A DNA stretch of 64,000 nt from Liolophura sinensis (GCF_032854445.1 NC_088307.1:29726484-29790483); one strand, 5' to 3'. Positions 28,701 through 43,700 are shown, counted from the first letter of the stretch. A program made the numbers and translations. The notes: generated by a model not told the origin, from the sequence alone.

Positions 28701-31700
28701 ACGTTTGTGTAGTTACGAGTGCCCACTCTCCCTGACAAGGGACGTTTGTGTAGTTACGTGTACCCACTCTCACCAACAAGGGACGTTTGTGTAGTTACGT
28801 GTACCCACTCTCACTGACAAGGAACGTTTGTGTAGTTACGAGTACCCACTCTCGCTGACAAGGGACGTTTGTGTAGTTACGTGTACCCATTCTCACTGAC
28901 AAGGGACGTTTGTGTAGTTACGTGTACCCACTCTCACTGACAAGGAACGTTTGTGTAGTTACGAGTACCCACTCGCTAACAAGGAACGTTTGTGTAGTTA
29001 CGTGTCCCACTCTTGCTGACAAGGAACGTGTATGTATTTACATGTATGGCATGGAATGATTTTTTTGTAGTTCCAAATAAGCAAGTCAGCGAATTAGCAT
29101 TTGCGATGGTAATGCTCACTCCCACAGAGGCTTGATGGCCACATTGGACTTTAATGAAAGCTCTTTGAAGTGAAACTCCTCCACGACGAATCTACTAAAA
29201 TTAACCTTTTCCAAAATTTGTATACTTTTGATTTTTCATTTTTATGCAATTTAATCTTTGGCAAAGACTTGGAAAGTTAGGCAAAAGTAGATTAATTTTA
29301 ATAACCAGAATAAAGTGTTGTGTATTATAGTTTGATGTCAGGTTCAGGAATCTGCAATTATGTTTTTTTAGGCTTTAAGGTGTAGTTTTCATGGAAATAA
29401 CAACAGAAACTGTTCAAAGGCCTCTATCTACATAAGATAGGGTTTTGTGCAAGACTGCCTGAATCTATATACGGCAGTTCAAGATGGGGGAAGGGAGTGA
29501 ACCTTGCAACAATGTATTGTTTCTGCCATGTTTTTGGCTATGAGCATAGGATATGCTGGCCTTTGGTACTAGACCTATCGTAAAATACAAACATTAGTCA
29601 AATGCGTAGTATTAGTCAATAATTCCACAATAATTCCATTAACACACACTATGAATTATTTTTAAAATGTGTATAATTGTCAGTTCATCTGACCGGAAGT
29701 GACATCATCAAAATCGGAAATTCTTATATCTACTTTACAAATAATCCTACAGACGCTGGAGAAACAGCATTAGATTCCCCAAGACAAGAAGTGACCACTT
29801 GAACAATGACGTCATCAAAACCGAAGCCTTAGGATACCCTTCACAAATGACCCTAGGGACCTAAGAACAACATTCAATTTGCCAATACATAGATGCGTTA
29901 TCTATTTTTGTCACCAAACTGCCGTCGATAAAAAAACATGTAGACGTTTTTCCCCAGCACGGTTAATTCGATTTACCAGATACACTACGTTACGACAAAC
30001 TGAGTTTGCAAAATATTATATTTATATCTTGAAAACTGTAGAGTGAACAGATTACCAAATTTATCACGTGAATAAACTTGTTTGATTTTCAATATTACGT
30101 GTATGATACCTGAAGGAGTTTGACATACTGATCACAAATTGGGTTTTATTTCTTTTCTGTGCTTTATGACTTTGTCCCAAAGTGTGATCAGCGTGCGAAA
30201 AGGTGATATTTTCCAGTATTTGTAGGTTACTTAACAGCAAACTGTTTTAGTTGACTAACTCTGTTTCTAGTACTTACCACGGCTCCAACTGGTAGATCTT
30301 CTGACAAAGATAGCCTCTGGGGCAGATTGGAGAAGATGATCGAATTCACGCCCATTACCTCCACGTGCAGCCAGCATGTGCTGGAGAGTTGAGAGTCGTT
30401 GTCATCCACTAACTGATAACATACAGAAAATCTTATTACACAACAGTGAACGTACAGAAAACGTACGTAAAATACTGGAGAAAATAGAAAACTTCATTAA
30501 GGAACTAAAAACATATAGAAAGTCTTATTAAACAACGGATAACAAAACAGCAAACTAAGAACATGTAAAAACATTTCTAAGCAACTGAGATCATAAAGAA
30601 ACCTTACTAAGAACGTAAAAATACAAAATATTGCAAAGCTACGGAGATCATACACAACACCTTACTAAGGAAGGGAAAACGTACAGAAAACATTTTTAAG
30701 TAAGCGGGACACACAGGAAATATTTTCTAAAAGCGGTATCACACAAGAGTGAAAATACACGTACATCTCATCAGCAAAATGAAAATATACATGAAAAAAA
30801 ATAGTAAAGAAAACATGCCCCCAGATATCCTCATTCAACAACATAGACGCAGAAATCCTCATTGAAATACTGATAACATACATGCAGAAATCTTCATTCA
30901 ACTACTTATAACATACATGCAGAAATCTTCATTCAACAGCTGATAACATACATGCAGAAATCATCATTCAACTCCTGATAACATTCACGCAGAAATATTC
31001 ATTCAGCTTTTGATAACATACACGCAGAAATCCTCATTCAACAACTGATAACATACATGCAGACATCCTCATTCAACCCTTGATAACATACACGCTGCAA
31101 TCCTCATTCAACAGCTGAGGAAATGCATGTAAAAATCCTCATTCAACTACTGATAACATACCCGCAGAAATCCTCATTCAACTACTGATAACATACACGC
31201 AGAAATATTCAACCAACTACTGATAACATACACGCAGAAATCCTCTTTCAACTACTGATAACATACACGCAGAAATCCTCATTCAACAGCTGATAACATA
31301 CACGCAGAAATATTCATTCAACAGCTGATAACATACACGCAGAAATATTCATTCAACTACTGATAACATACACGCAGAAATCCTCTTTCAACTACTGATA
31401 ACATGCACGCAGAAATATTCATTCAACAGCTGATAACATACAAGCAGAAATATTCATTCAACTACTGATAACATACAAACAGAAATCCTAATTCAACTAC
31501 TGATAACATACATGCAGAAATCTTCATTCAACAGCTGATAACATACATGCAGAAATCTTCATTCAACAGCTGATAACATACATGCAGAAATCATCATTCA
31601 ACTCCTGATAACATTCACGCAGAAATATTCATTCAGCTTTTGATAACATACACGCAGAAATCCTCATTCAACAACTGATAACATACATGCAGACATCCTC

Positions 31701-34700
31701 ATTCAACCCTTGATAACATACACGCTGCAATCCTCATTCGACAGCTGAGGAAATGCATGTAAAAATCCTCATTTAACTACTGATAACATACACGCAGAAA
31801 TCCTCATTCAACTACTGATAACATACACGCAAAAATATTCAACCAACTACTGATAACATACACGCAGAAATCCTCTTTCAACTACTGATAACATACACGC
31901 AGAAATCCTCATTCAACTACTGATAACATACACGCAGAAATTTTCATTCAACTACTGATAACATACACGCAGAAATCTTCATTCAACAGCTGATAACATA
32001 CACGCAGAAATATTCATTCAACTACTGATAACATACACGTAGAAATCCTCTTTCAACTACTGATAACATGCACGCAGAAATATTCATTCAACAGCTGATA
32101 ACATACAAGGAGAAATATTCATTCAACTACTGATAACATACACGCAGATATCCTCATTCAACTACTGATAACATACACGCAGAAATCCTCATTCAACTAC
32201 TGATAACATACACGCAGAAATCCTCATTCAACTACTGATAACATACACACAGAAATCCTCATTCAACTACTGATAACATACACGCAGAAATCCTCATTCA
32301 ACTACTGATAACATACCCGCAGAAATCCTCATTCAACTACTGATAACATACACGCAGAAATCCTCTTTCAACTACTTATAACATACACGCAGAAATATTC
32401 ATTCAACAGCTGATAACATACACGCAGAAATATTCATTCAACTACTGATAACATACACGCAGAAATCCTCTTTCAACTACTGATAACATGCACGCAGAAA
32501 TCCTTGCTCAACAGCTGAGAACACGCAGACCGAAATCTTCATTCAACTACCGCTAACATACACGCAGAAATCAGCAATCAACAACTGAGAACACGCATGC
32601 AAAAATCCTCATTCAACAACGGAGAACATGCATGTAGAAATCCTCATTCATCAGTCGAGAACATGCATCCAGAAAGCCCCACTGAGCAACTGAGAACATG
32701 CATCCAGAAAGCCCCACTGAGCAACTGAGAACATGCATCCAGAAAGCCCCACTGAGCAACTCAGATCATGCATGCAAAAATCCTCATTCAACAACTGAAA
32801 ACACGCATACAGAAAGCCTCATGCATACTGATAACATACACGCAAAAATCAGCATTCAACAGCTTAGCACATACATGTAGAAATCCTTATTCAACAACTG
32901 AGAGCATGCATGCAGACATCTTCACATAACAACTGAGAATATGCAAGGAGAAACCCTCATTTCACAACTGAAAACATGCACAAAGAAATCCTTATTCAAA
33001 AATTGAAAACACGTTTACAGAAATCCTCATTCAAAAACTGAGAACATGCATGCAGTAATTCTCATTCAGCAGTTGGGAACACGCATGCAGAAATCCTCAT
33101 GAAACAACTGAGAGCACGCAGGCACTAATCCTCATTCAACAACTGCGCCGTGAGTTCAAATCCAGCTCATGCTGGCTTCTTTCCCGGACATACGTGGGAA
33201 GGTCTACCAGCAACCTGCGGATGGTCATGGTTTTCCCCCGGGTTCTGTCCGGTTTCCTCCCACCATAATGCTGGCCACCGTGGTATAAGTTAAATATTCT
33301 CGAGTAAGGCGTAAAACACTAATCAAATAAAGAAAAAAATCATTCAACAATTAGGATCACACGTAGAAATCCTCATTCAACAACTGAGAACATGCGCAAG
33401 GATATCCTCATTCAACAACTGAGAACACGCAGGCAGAAGTCCTCATTCAACAACTGAGGACACGCGCGCAGAAATATTCATTCAACAACTGGACATATGC
33501 ACAAAGAAATCCTCATTCGACAACTGAGAACATGCGTTGCTATGTGGTATGACGGGATATCTGTTTATAATTATTTGGCTACGTAAAAAAATCCAACAAA
33601 ATATTTTATGAGATGAAATCAATAAACTTTACACTTCTACCACCTGTAGCCTACACTTACATCAATGTGAAATTCATACGTTGATAAATTTAACGTCCCT
33701 CTGTCTGCTATAAGTTGAATACTTTCCCGCGTAAATCGGAAAATTGATCCTGAAAAATAGATTACAACTGAATAGTCGTCTCGGGAAAGGTTGACAAGAC
33801 AATGGTATTTTACCTAGTTAACCAGCAAAGAGTGTAATATTCTTCTTCCTTTAAAGAATCCACAGAGTCTGCCTGTAATCTGTCCATAGCCAGACAAGTA
33901 TGTAATCACCAAATAACGCCTATCTGTACTTACCGTAGTCAGACAAGTGGGTGTTCACCAAATAACGCCTGTCTCTACTTACTGTAGTCAGACAAGCTCG
34001 CTGACCAGGTGTTGTATGGAGGCAGGTCTGCGTCAGATACACCGATGAGAGGACTGCGCTCTCCTCCAGTCTTGCCTCCAGGGATGATCAATTGGTAGTA
34101 AGGTCTGTCACATCGAGGAGGGTTGTCATTCTCGTCTAATATGTTAATTGTCACCTGACATTTATGAAAGAACAAATGGTAACTTTAAATATCTCTTTTG
34201 GCTGACTAACTGATAACAATTTTATAGCCTGTGGAACGGACTAGTCCTCTGCAAGAGGAAATGCATACCATAATCCATAGAGCAGCAGTGATCCCTGCAC
34301 GCTTGAATGACAGTACCAGCTCTGCTTACTCAAGATCCCCAATATTGCTAGTACAGCTTGTACATGTAGATGGTACTACTGTTCCATAGATAACCAGATT
34401 TTCTTCGATTTTTGAAGAGCTCGTGCGCCCTGTTTGAACTGGGTGGCTACAAATGTTCATTTTCATTAATTAGAATAAAAAGTTAAAAAGTTTGGGAACT
34501 ATGAGAAACTCACCAAACTTATATTACGGGACCCAGAGTAGTGGGAAGTCACCAGAGCAGCATACGTCGATTCATTTTCTCTATCCAGAGCCCTCCGCAG
34601 TACTAACAGACCCTTACACAAACAAATCAACAAACAATGAATAAGTAACAAAGGGTTAATTCTAACAGATCATTCCAGGCGTTTTGTCATGGTGTTGCCC

Positions 34701-37700
34701 ATATTTAAAGTAACAATGGGTTAAAAAGCCTACAAACCAAGGGAGAATGGTTCTGATACAACGTGAGAATGGTTCCGACACAACGTGAAAATGGTTCTGA
34801 CAGTGACAGTGGTTCAGATGTAACGTGAGGATGGTTATGACACAACGTGAGAATTGTTGTGACACAACGTGAGAATGGCTGTGACACAACCTGAGAATGG
34901 TTGTAGCACCACGTGAGAATGGACCTGGCTCAGAGTGAGAATGGTTCTGATACAACGTGAGAATGGTTCTGATACAACGTGAGAATGGTTCCGACACAAC
35001 GTGAAAATGGTTCTGACAGTGACAGTGGTTCAGATGTAACGTGAGGATGGTTATGACACAACGAGAGAATGGTTCTGACACAACGTGAAAATGGTTCTGA
35101 CAGAGAGAGGGGTTCAGACGTAACGTGAGGATGGTTATAACACAACGTGAGAATGGTGCAGACACAACGTGAGAGTGGTTCAGACATAACGTGAGAGTGC
35201 TTCAGACACAAAGTGAGAATGGTTCTGATACAACGTCAGAATGGTTCTCAAACAAATGACCTGTAATATAAATGTTTTTCTTGCGGCAATGAAATGATGT
35301 CAACCTCTAAAAAAACTACATGCATTGACAAATTGACAATAATGTGAATAGAATGCGGCTGTTTAGATTTCTTCTGGCTTCTTCTGACTTTGGTAGGAGC
35401 TTGAATGCAATTATCACTGGACTTGGCTCGACAAAAACATTGTTAATAAGAAACCTTGACAAAACGTGGCTATTTGTTATTCGTGCATCGCTGGAATACA
35501 GAGCAGAAACGACTTATCGGTTAATTCTTTCGAGGTGACTGCTTACAATAGTGCTATATGCGCTGGCGTCCGCAAGAAAAGACATGCCCCTTGTTCCCCG
35601 TGGACGTGATTAACGGTTGGCTATCCATTGGTCAGTTGATGGCTATCCATTGGTCAGTTGATGGCTATCCATTGGTCAGTTGATGGCTTTCCATTGGTAA
35701 GTTGATTTTAAAGGAACAGACGACTATAGTAAGTGCGGTGAGAAAAATTGTGCTACTCTTGAGTATATTTTTTCAGAGTCAAATCGTGTCCACAGTGTGG
35801 GTTATCCAAAAGAGTCAAACCTTGTCCACAGTGTGGATTACCCAAAAGACTCAAATCGTGTCCACAGTGTGGGTTATCCAAAAGACTCAAATCGTGTCCA
35901 CAGTGTGGGTTATCCAAAAGAGTCAAACCTTGTCCACAGTGTGGATTACCCAAAAGACTCAAATCGTGTCCACAGTGTGGATTATCCAAAAGAGTCAAAT
36001 CGTGTCCACAGTGTGGGTTATCCAAAAGAGTCAAACCTTGTCCAAAGTGTGGATTATCCAAAAGAGTCAAACCTTGTCCACAGTGTGGATTATCCAAAAG
36101 AGTCAAACCTTGTCCACAGTGTGGATTATCCAAAAGAGTCAAATCGTGTCCACAGTGTGGATTATCCAAAAGAGTCAAACCTTGTCCACAGTGTGGATTA
36201 TCCAAAAGAGTCAAACCTTGTCCACAGTGTGGATTATCCAAAAGAGTCAAACCTTGTCCACAGTGTGGATTATCCAAAAGAGTCAAACCTTGTCCACAGT
36301 GTGGATTATCCAAAGAGTCAAACCTTGTCCATAGTGTGGATTATTCGATAAAACTTATCTAGTATTCAACAGCGCACGTTACTAAAAAGAACAAAGCCTT
36401 TGCTTTGTTGCAAATTAAGGAATTTTCTCCAAGATGGATCACGTGATGTTTTAGTAACAAAACAAATGATTTCTAAACAGAAGCCTCGGGCATAGCTCGC
36501 CGTCCTGCATTTTTCTGGGCAGCTCACTTTCCCTTTGCTGCTGACGCCCGTTGAATGAATTGACCTCTACAGGTCAACACATTTGCAGATTTAACTACAT
36601 GTAGGTTATCCAGTCAAACTGCCCTTCAAAGATGCTAACTTCATGTGGGACTCAGTGCCAAATTAAATGTGCTAGCCTTGATGGTGAAAGTAAATTTTAT
36701 CAGTTGTCATAGTTATCCACTCATCCACACAATCGCCTTATCTCAGCGTTCAGGCAGTGACTCGGACTATTGTTTCTCGGAGATTCTCTCCATCGGTACA
36801 TGCACATGAAGTTATCTCCCTTTGTAAGCCATAGAAACCGTATCTATATAGTCGCGAAACACAGTTGGCAAGAAAATCACAAAACATGAATAAATGGCCT
36901 TTTTCATCTCCATGGTTATCACAGCTGCCCATATATCAACTCCATCGCCGTCTTCTCAGAAAGTCATGGCCGTACAACCATTAATTCACATTGCACAGCA
37001 AATTTGCCTTGACGAACAATATTTGCCTAACTTGACAAGGCGGCACAAGGAAAACACATACAATGAAGAAAATACAATTGTTGAAAAAGTGTTGCTGATC
37101 GCAGCGACTTGTGCCATTGGGAAGAGAGTAAATTTAGTACCGTAATGATTTTCAAGTCGCACTAGTACATGTACTACAGTTAGTCTCAAAAGTTATGTAA
37201 AAATAATTAATCAAGAATGTCCAAAATGTCTTTTCACAAAATGTCAGCGTCACAAAATATTAAGGTATGTTCCTTAACCTTTATGTGGGATAATTTATCG
37301 ATGTATATATAAGGCCTTTATTTGGTTTTTTTTTAAATCCGCAGAAAACAAACTCATTTTACCTGATCTACTTGAAACACATGAGTGGGTCCATATATTT
37401 GCTGCACCACGACTTCTGTCTCTGTCATGTCAATAACTGCGCCTGCGGCAGTGCGTTCAGATATCGAGATATTCCGTTGGAACACAATTGGTGCAGGAAT
37501 GTTTGAAAAATTAACCTGTATGGGAAAACAGTTAAATATAAACATAGCCTACTAATGACATATTAACTAGTACAATATACAAATATTTATGTATTTATTT
37601 GATTGATCTGATTTGGTGTTTTACCCCGTTCTCAAGAATATTTCAATTATACGACGGCGGCCAGCATTTTGGTGGGAAGAAACGGGCATAGCCCGAGGAA

Positions 37701-40700
37701 AACTACGACCATCCACAGGTTGGTGCCACATCATTATAATGGGAGGAAACCAGGTAAAGCCCGGAGGAAAAAACAATGCCATATTGCTTCTGGAAATATC
37801 CGACAATGAGACAAAAGAAAAACGCGAAGCATCGCCTGGTACGGCAATATCATATATTTATAATGACCAGCTAAACGCAGCAACATTTCAGACAAACTGT
37901 ACAGTAGAATGAAGGACATGACCTTTACCTTAATGCCATGTGTTGTGGTTTCACGGTATTTCTAGGTTTGTTTTTCACTTGCTTCAGTGTAGTCACCTGT
38001 CTAACATTAGCATTCGACATTCTCCTGTTGTGTTATATATCGGGTCGCCAAAGAAAATGAGCCGTACTTTGACACTCAATATCTCCGAAACCCTCTGACG
38101 ACAGTTTCTAAAACTTGACACACTCAAAACCACTATGTCCTTAGTGTACAGACCAAATTAAGATTTCTGTTCATGGGACCAAAATCAAAACAGAGTCAAA
38201 AACGCATGTTCCGGACATTTCAAAATGATGTTCTACCTTGTTTTACTTGAAAAGGTGATTAATTCCTTGTCCGCCGCAAACAAAACCATCTTGATTCCGC
38301 AAAACTTGTGCCTATCTGTCATAAGGGTTTCTCTGACACTAGAGATAGACAATTTTTCCAGACGACACTTGATTGACGCGTGTCACACAGGTGCAGCGCG
38401 CTCTACTCATGACACCTGACAGATGATGCAATGTGGGTCACCGGAACGTGCGTTTTTGAGGCTATGTTTTCATTTTTAACCTGTGTACAGACTACTCAAT
38501 CTATGACCTTGAAAATTTGTCAGTATATTAACAAAATTATGCCATTTGAACAAAGGATAATGAGGCAATGCAGCATCATAGCACGGACCATTTTTATGCC
38601 CACCCGATATACTGAAACAATGCAATAAAACAGTTACATGTTCACTTGTATGAAGGGCTAATATGTAGCGAATCGACAACATTAGTGTTGTAAGTTGGGT
38701 GTGACCAATTGCCAACTAGCACACCGTCGTTGCTGCTCTATGTTTGTGCTTTAGCCTTTGGTATTGGCAACAATAAATCCCCTATTTATTTTAGGTTAAC
38801 GTCCAGGCCAATCAAAGCAGTTCCAAAGTTTTCTCATGCTCATCGTTGAAGTTGGTTTACCAGCTTGTGTAGCAGACGTGTAGTAAAATAGAAAGTTTAC
38901 TATATAGTGAAAGGTAGATATTATCTTCGAAGTCTTACCGTGACACTGCTGGTCGCTGTGTTAACCCCGTCAGTAGCCAACACGCTGAAACTAAGCGAAT
39001 CCTTAAGCGAATCATTAAACTGGGAAACCGAAGTCTTATCGATCAATGTGATCAATCCAGTGTCCGAGTCAATGTTGAAAAGTCTGGCGTCGAGCTCTTG
39101 TCCCAAGGAATACTGAATAGGGGTTCCATCTGGATCAGTGGCCAGCACGTACAGCACGGGTGTGCCCCGTGGGTCCAATAATCCGAGAGTCACCTGGTAA
39201 GTATCCTCCGTGAACAAGGGCAATACGTCGTTGTTGTCCTCGATCTCGATTAATACTGTTGCACTGGCAAACGCGGAGTGATCAGGCGTCTGAGCTAGGA
39301 CGTCGAAGAGGAAAAACCTCTGCTCAACGATCTCGTAGTCCACTGGAGAAGAAAATCTGATCTCTCCTGTCGTGGAATTTAGCACAAGTTTAGAAAAACT
39401 TCCGTACAGTTGTTGGCCCATAATGTATTCTATTTCCCCTATCCCCAGATTGATCGGGTCATTGGCAGCCACCGTCAACGCTTGGAGACTAAGCTCGCTA
39501 ACTGTGGCGTTGTAGAACGCATGGGTGAAACTGAGCTTTGTAGCGTTCTGCGTCATGCCATCCATCACCACTACCGTGACATCCGCCACAGCTGATCTGG
39601 AGGGCAAGCCGTTGTCTTTGGCCATCACCTGGAAAGTGATGTTCTCCGGAAACTGTACGTCAAACGTCAGCCTTACCTCACCGGTGTTTTTCGTCAAAGA
39701 CACCTTCCCATAAGACCCAGACAGAATGTAGTAAGAAATCTCAGCATTGGCAAAAGTATCTTTATCACTAGCTGACACGGTCAGCACGGGTAACGTTCTG
39801 GGGGAAGACAGGCTGGTTATAATGAAGTAAGAGGAATTGCTGAAAACCGGCGGATTGTCGTTAACATCTAATAGATGGATAGTGAGCTCTGCTGTGGTAG
39901 ACATTGGAGGGATGCCGAGATCTCTGGCAGTCAGGTTCACGTGCAACGTTGACGTCATCTCGTAGTCCAATTCAATGGGCTGCAGCACATCGACTGTAAA
40001 GGCGTTAAAGCTGGTACTTCCGTCTACCTTACGCGGAAGAAGGACGTTTTGAAGAGCGTCGTCGATGCTCAATTCTACCAATGCGTTCTCCTCACTATCT
40101 TCGTCTGACACAGCCACGATCTATAACAGTACAGAGGATAAATTCCTAGTGATTAAGAATTACAGACAAAGGTCTATTCAGTACATAATCCCGCTGTCGC
40201 TTGTGTGAAGGCCTGTTCAATTTTTACCGCCTTGTCTTGGGTGTGACGACCTATTCAGTATACAACGTAAGGACATCTCGTGCGTTCGAAGGCCTATTCA
40301 GTATAAAAAGGTCTATCGCGTACGTGAAGGCATATACAGTGTAAAAACCTGTCTGGTCATATCTTAACGTCGGTGTGTCATTTACCGACCAACTACTTCT
40401 TATTTAGTTTGGTCTTCCACGACGCAGGGCCTTACGAGGAGTGTTTTGTCGAGGACTCGGTCCTCCATTATTGTATACATGATTACGCCCCCTTTGGCGT
40501 TTTAATGAAGTTACAGAAGTTACAGTCCAATGAAAAATCACAATAAAGTATTTCAGGCTGTTGCCAAATTCCTAATCCGATGCTATAGATTATAGCTGCT
40601 GTAAGGAAATGACATGAATAATTACGGTCCCTTAATCTATTGAACTACGGATACATGTATTTTTTTAAATATTTCAATTAAAGGTAAAGAATTCCAAGCG

Positions 40701-43700
40701 CTGGCTGGCGTACATCGCCCCGTTGGCGCGAAAATGGCCATTACAAATCACCCCCCACCCCTGACTCCCGAAGATTCAGTATGTGAGGGCCTACTGCGTG
40801 TATTAAGGCCTATTCAGTATATGATGGCTTTGGGGCCCCCGTGGCTCAGTCGGTTAGCGCGCTAGCACAGCGTAGTGACCCAGGAGTCTCTCACCAATGC
40901 GGTCGCTGTGGGTTCAAGTCCAGCTCATGCTGGCTTCCTCTCCGGCCGTACGTGGGAAGGTCTCCCAGCAACCTGCGGATGGTCATGGGTTTCCCCCGGG
41001 CTCTGCCCGGTTTCCTCCCACCATAATGCTGGCCGCCGTGGTATAAGTGAAATATTCTTGAGTACGGCGTAAAACACTGATCAAATAAATAAATAATATG
41101 ATGGCTTACACCATGTGTGAAGGCCTATTCAGCACAAGGGCCTATCACGCGTGTGAAGACATATTCAGTAAATAGGGGCCTATTTCGTGTATGAAGGCCT
41201 ATTAATTTATTTTACCACATCAACCCGTGTATTATTTGACCTTAATACTTTTCTCTTTATATCTCTGTACAGTGTATATCCCTTGATATAGATATGTATA
41301 TTTTCTTTGTTATGTTTTCCAGCTTTACTAAGGGTGATTACATTCATATAACTCACTGGACGAGTCAGCTTAGTGACGTCATGCCTTTAGCAGTCTTCAA
41401 CTGACCGGAAACGTCCACCAAATCTCACAATATCACCACTGTTCCTACTTCATTCACTAAACCAGCTCACGACCCAAGCTTCGAGAATGAAATCGTCTGT
41501 TTTTGTGATACGGGTAAATTTGGAAAAGATGACATTGATACCCGCCAATTTTAACGTAGTTATGGTGCACCATGGGACCAGATACCAGGCGTTGGTCCCT
41601 TCAGTCTTCTATACATAAGCCTGCAGACACCACCATATATTACATTCTGTCCGTCTCCTGTGTCCTTAGCATGACGTTATTAAGTCGTGCGTTTGGATTC
41701 CCTTTCCGCTGTTTCAGTGCTTTTATATTTTAAATGTGCTAGTAACAGCACATAATATTGAGAAGTTCTAGACCAGTGGCATCTAATATATTGCAGTTAA
41801 CATCACCTTATTTCTTACTCAAAGCAGCTTAAGCCATGGTCCTAGGGAGCTTGCAGCCGGCTACTATTTAAACATTTACATGGACAGTTAGAATAAAATT
41901 GTAACGGATGTAAACTGTGCCCGGATATCACCGCTAGGCGTAAGGCGTATTTGACACCTCTCACGTTATCGTCACTGCCCTGGATGTGCTCGCTGTGCTG
42001 TAGCCTTATATGCATGTACTTAACATCTGTTTTTCACGATAAACTCATAGAGAAGAGAGTCAAATGCTAAGCACATAAACAATGACGTCATACCCGAAAC
42101 CACTGAGAATGTTCGGCTTCAAAATAAATTGAGCACCTACCAGACCATGAAGAGTGTCAGAGGCTTCCGGCACGTGGCACGAGTAGGCAACGGGAGAGAA
42201 CTCTGGTCTATTGTCATTTACATCCTCAATAATAACAACGACTTCTAAACCCATCTGAAAGTTCAAAAAGAAAGTGAATGTTTACTCATTTATAGCATAA
42301 AGTTCATAAAGTATGGGAACACTCAAGCCGTGTCATGTCGACTCCGTATCAGTGAGAATTACATGCAATAAAAAAACAAAGAGTTTTTCCGTAAGAAGTT
42401 AAAAAAAACATGTGCAAAATGTTCTTTAATAGTCTCTATATCTGACAGAATATCTTAGGAGTATAAAAACCAACCGCCGAACCCTTCGATAGTCCGCCGG
42501 TATTACTCGGATTTAACGGAATAGCTTCTCTTTACAGACTCTGCTTCGGGAGCGGTAGGTCCAGGGTCGATCCTCGGTCGAGTCACACCTAAGACTTTTA
42601 AAGAGGAAGTTGTAACTTCCTCGCTTGGCGTTCAATATGTTGGGGATAGTGCAACGACTGGTTGACCCGTATCAGTATAATGGCTCTGGCGGGGCGCCTT
42701 ATTTGCCTTCGGTGAGGCGTCTCAATGAAGCAGCACTAGATAAAAGAGCGGTGGAAATCCGTCCTGCAACAAGAAGGCACACTGCATACATTCTAAGAAC
42801 TCCTTCGTCGTCATATGACTGAAAAATTGTTAAGTACGACGTTAAACCCCAAGCACTCACTCTCTTTACAGAAGCTGACGATACCTTGGCCTCAACACAT
42901 CCTATCGGGTCCACCTCCAGGATCAGAGCGTAGCTAGATCTACTCTCTCTGTCGAATGTAACCTTTGTGGTTATATTGCCCTGTACAGAATAATAAAAAA
43001 ACGGTATTGATCAACGGCAAAACTAAGAGAATCCCACAGTACAACACATTGTACACACCACCGTACAACACACTGTACACACCACCGTATAACACACTGC
43101 ACACACGACTAAATGTCATCATTGCAATTCGCAGGCATGTTGTCAAAGATTGTGAAAGACTTTCCAGGTCAATAATCACAAAATTTGTAGTATCTGCATG
43201 ATAAGTATTTGCATGATAAGTATTTGCATGATGAGTATGTGCAAGTTGTGTGTAATATTTGTAGTACACATGAAGTAACAGTAAAGTTTCTTCAATATCT
43301 GTGATGCGTTAGAAGCAATGTCAAAGTGTCTGTAATATATGTGGAGCAGTAGAATCAATGACAAATTGTCAGTTATGTTTGTGGGGCTGTAGCAGCAATG
43401 CCAAAGTGTCTGTAATATACATGGAGCAGTAGCAAAAAATGACAAAGTGTCTTCAATATACGTGCAGCAGTAGCAGTCATGACAAAATATTTGTAATATC
43501 TATGGAGCAGTAGCAGGCATGATAAAGTGCTTGTAATATTTGTGGACCAGTAGCAGCAATGACAAAATGTCTGTAATATATGTGGTGCAGTAGCAGCAAT
43601 GTGTCTGTAATATAGGTGGAGCAGTATCAAAAAATGACAAAGTGTCTGCGAATTTTTTGCAGCAATTGCGGGCATGACAAAGTGTTTGTAATATCTGTGG

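Noticed and set aside
35702-36351. Long frames on both strands with WIIQKSQTL-type repeats
   Set aside because: The 36-bp period keeps three frames open at once, two plus and one minus; not a protein signature.
40842-40921. tRNA gene at the start of the SINE
   Set aside because: A and B boxes are present but the cloverleaf is broken and it continues into the SINE body; it is the tRNA-derived promoter of the element, not a tRNA gene.
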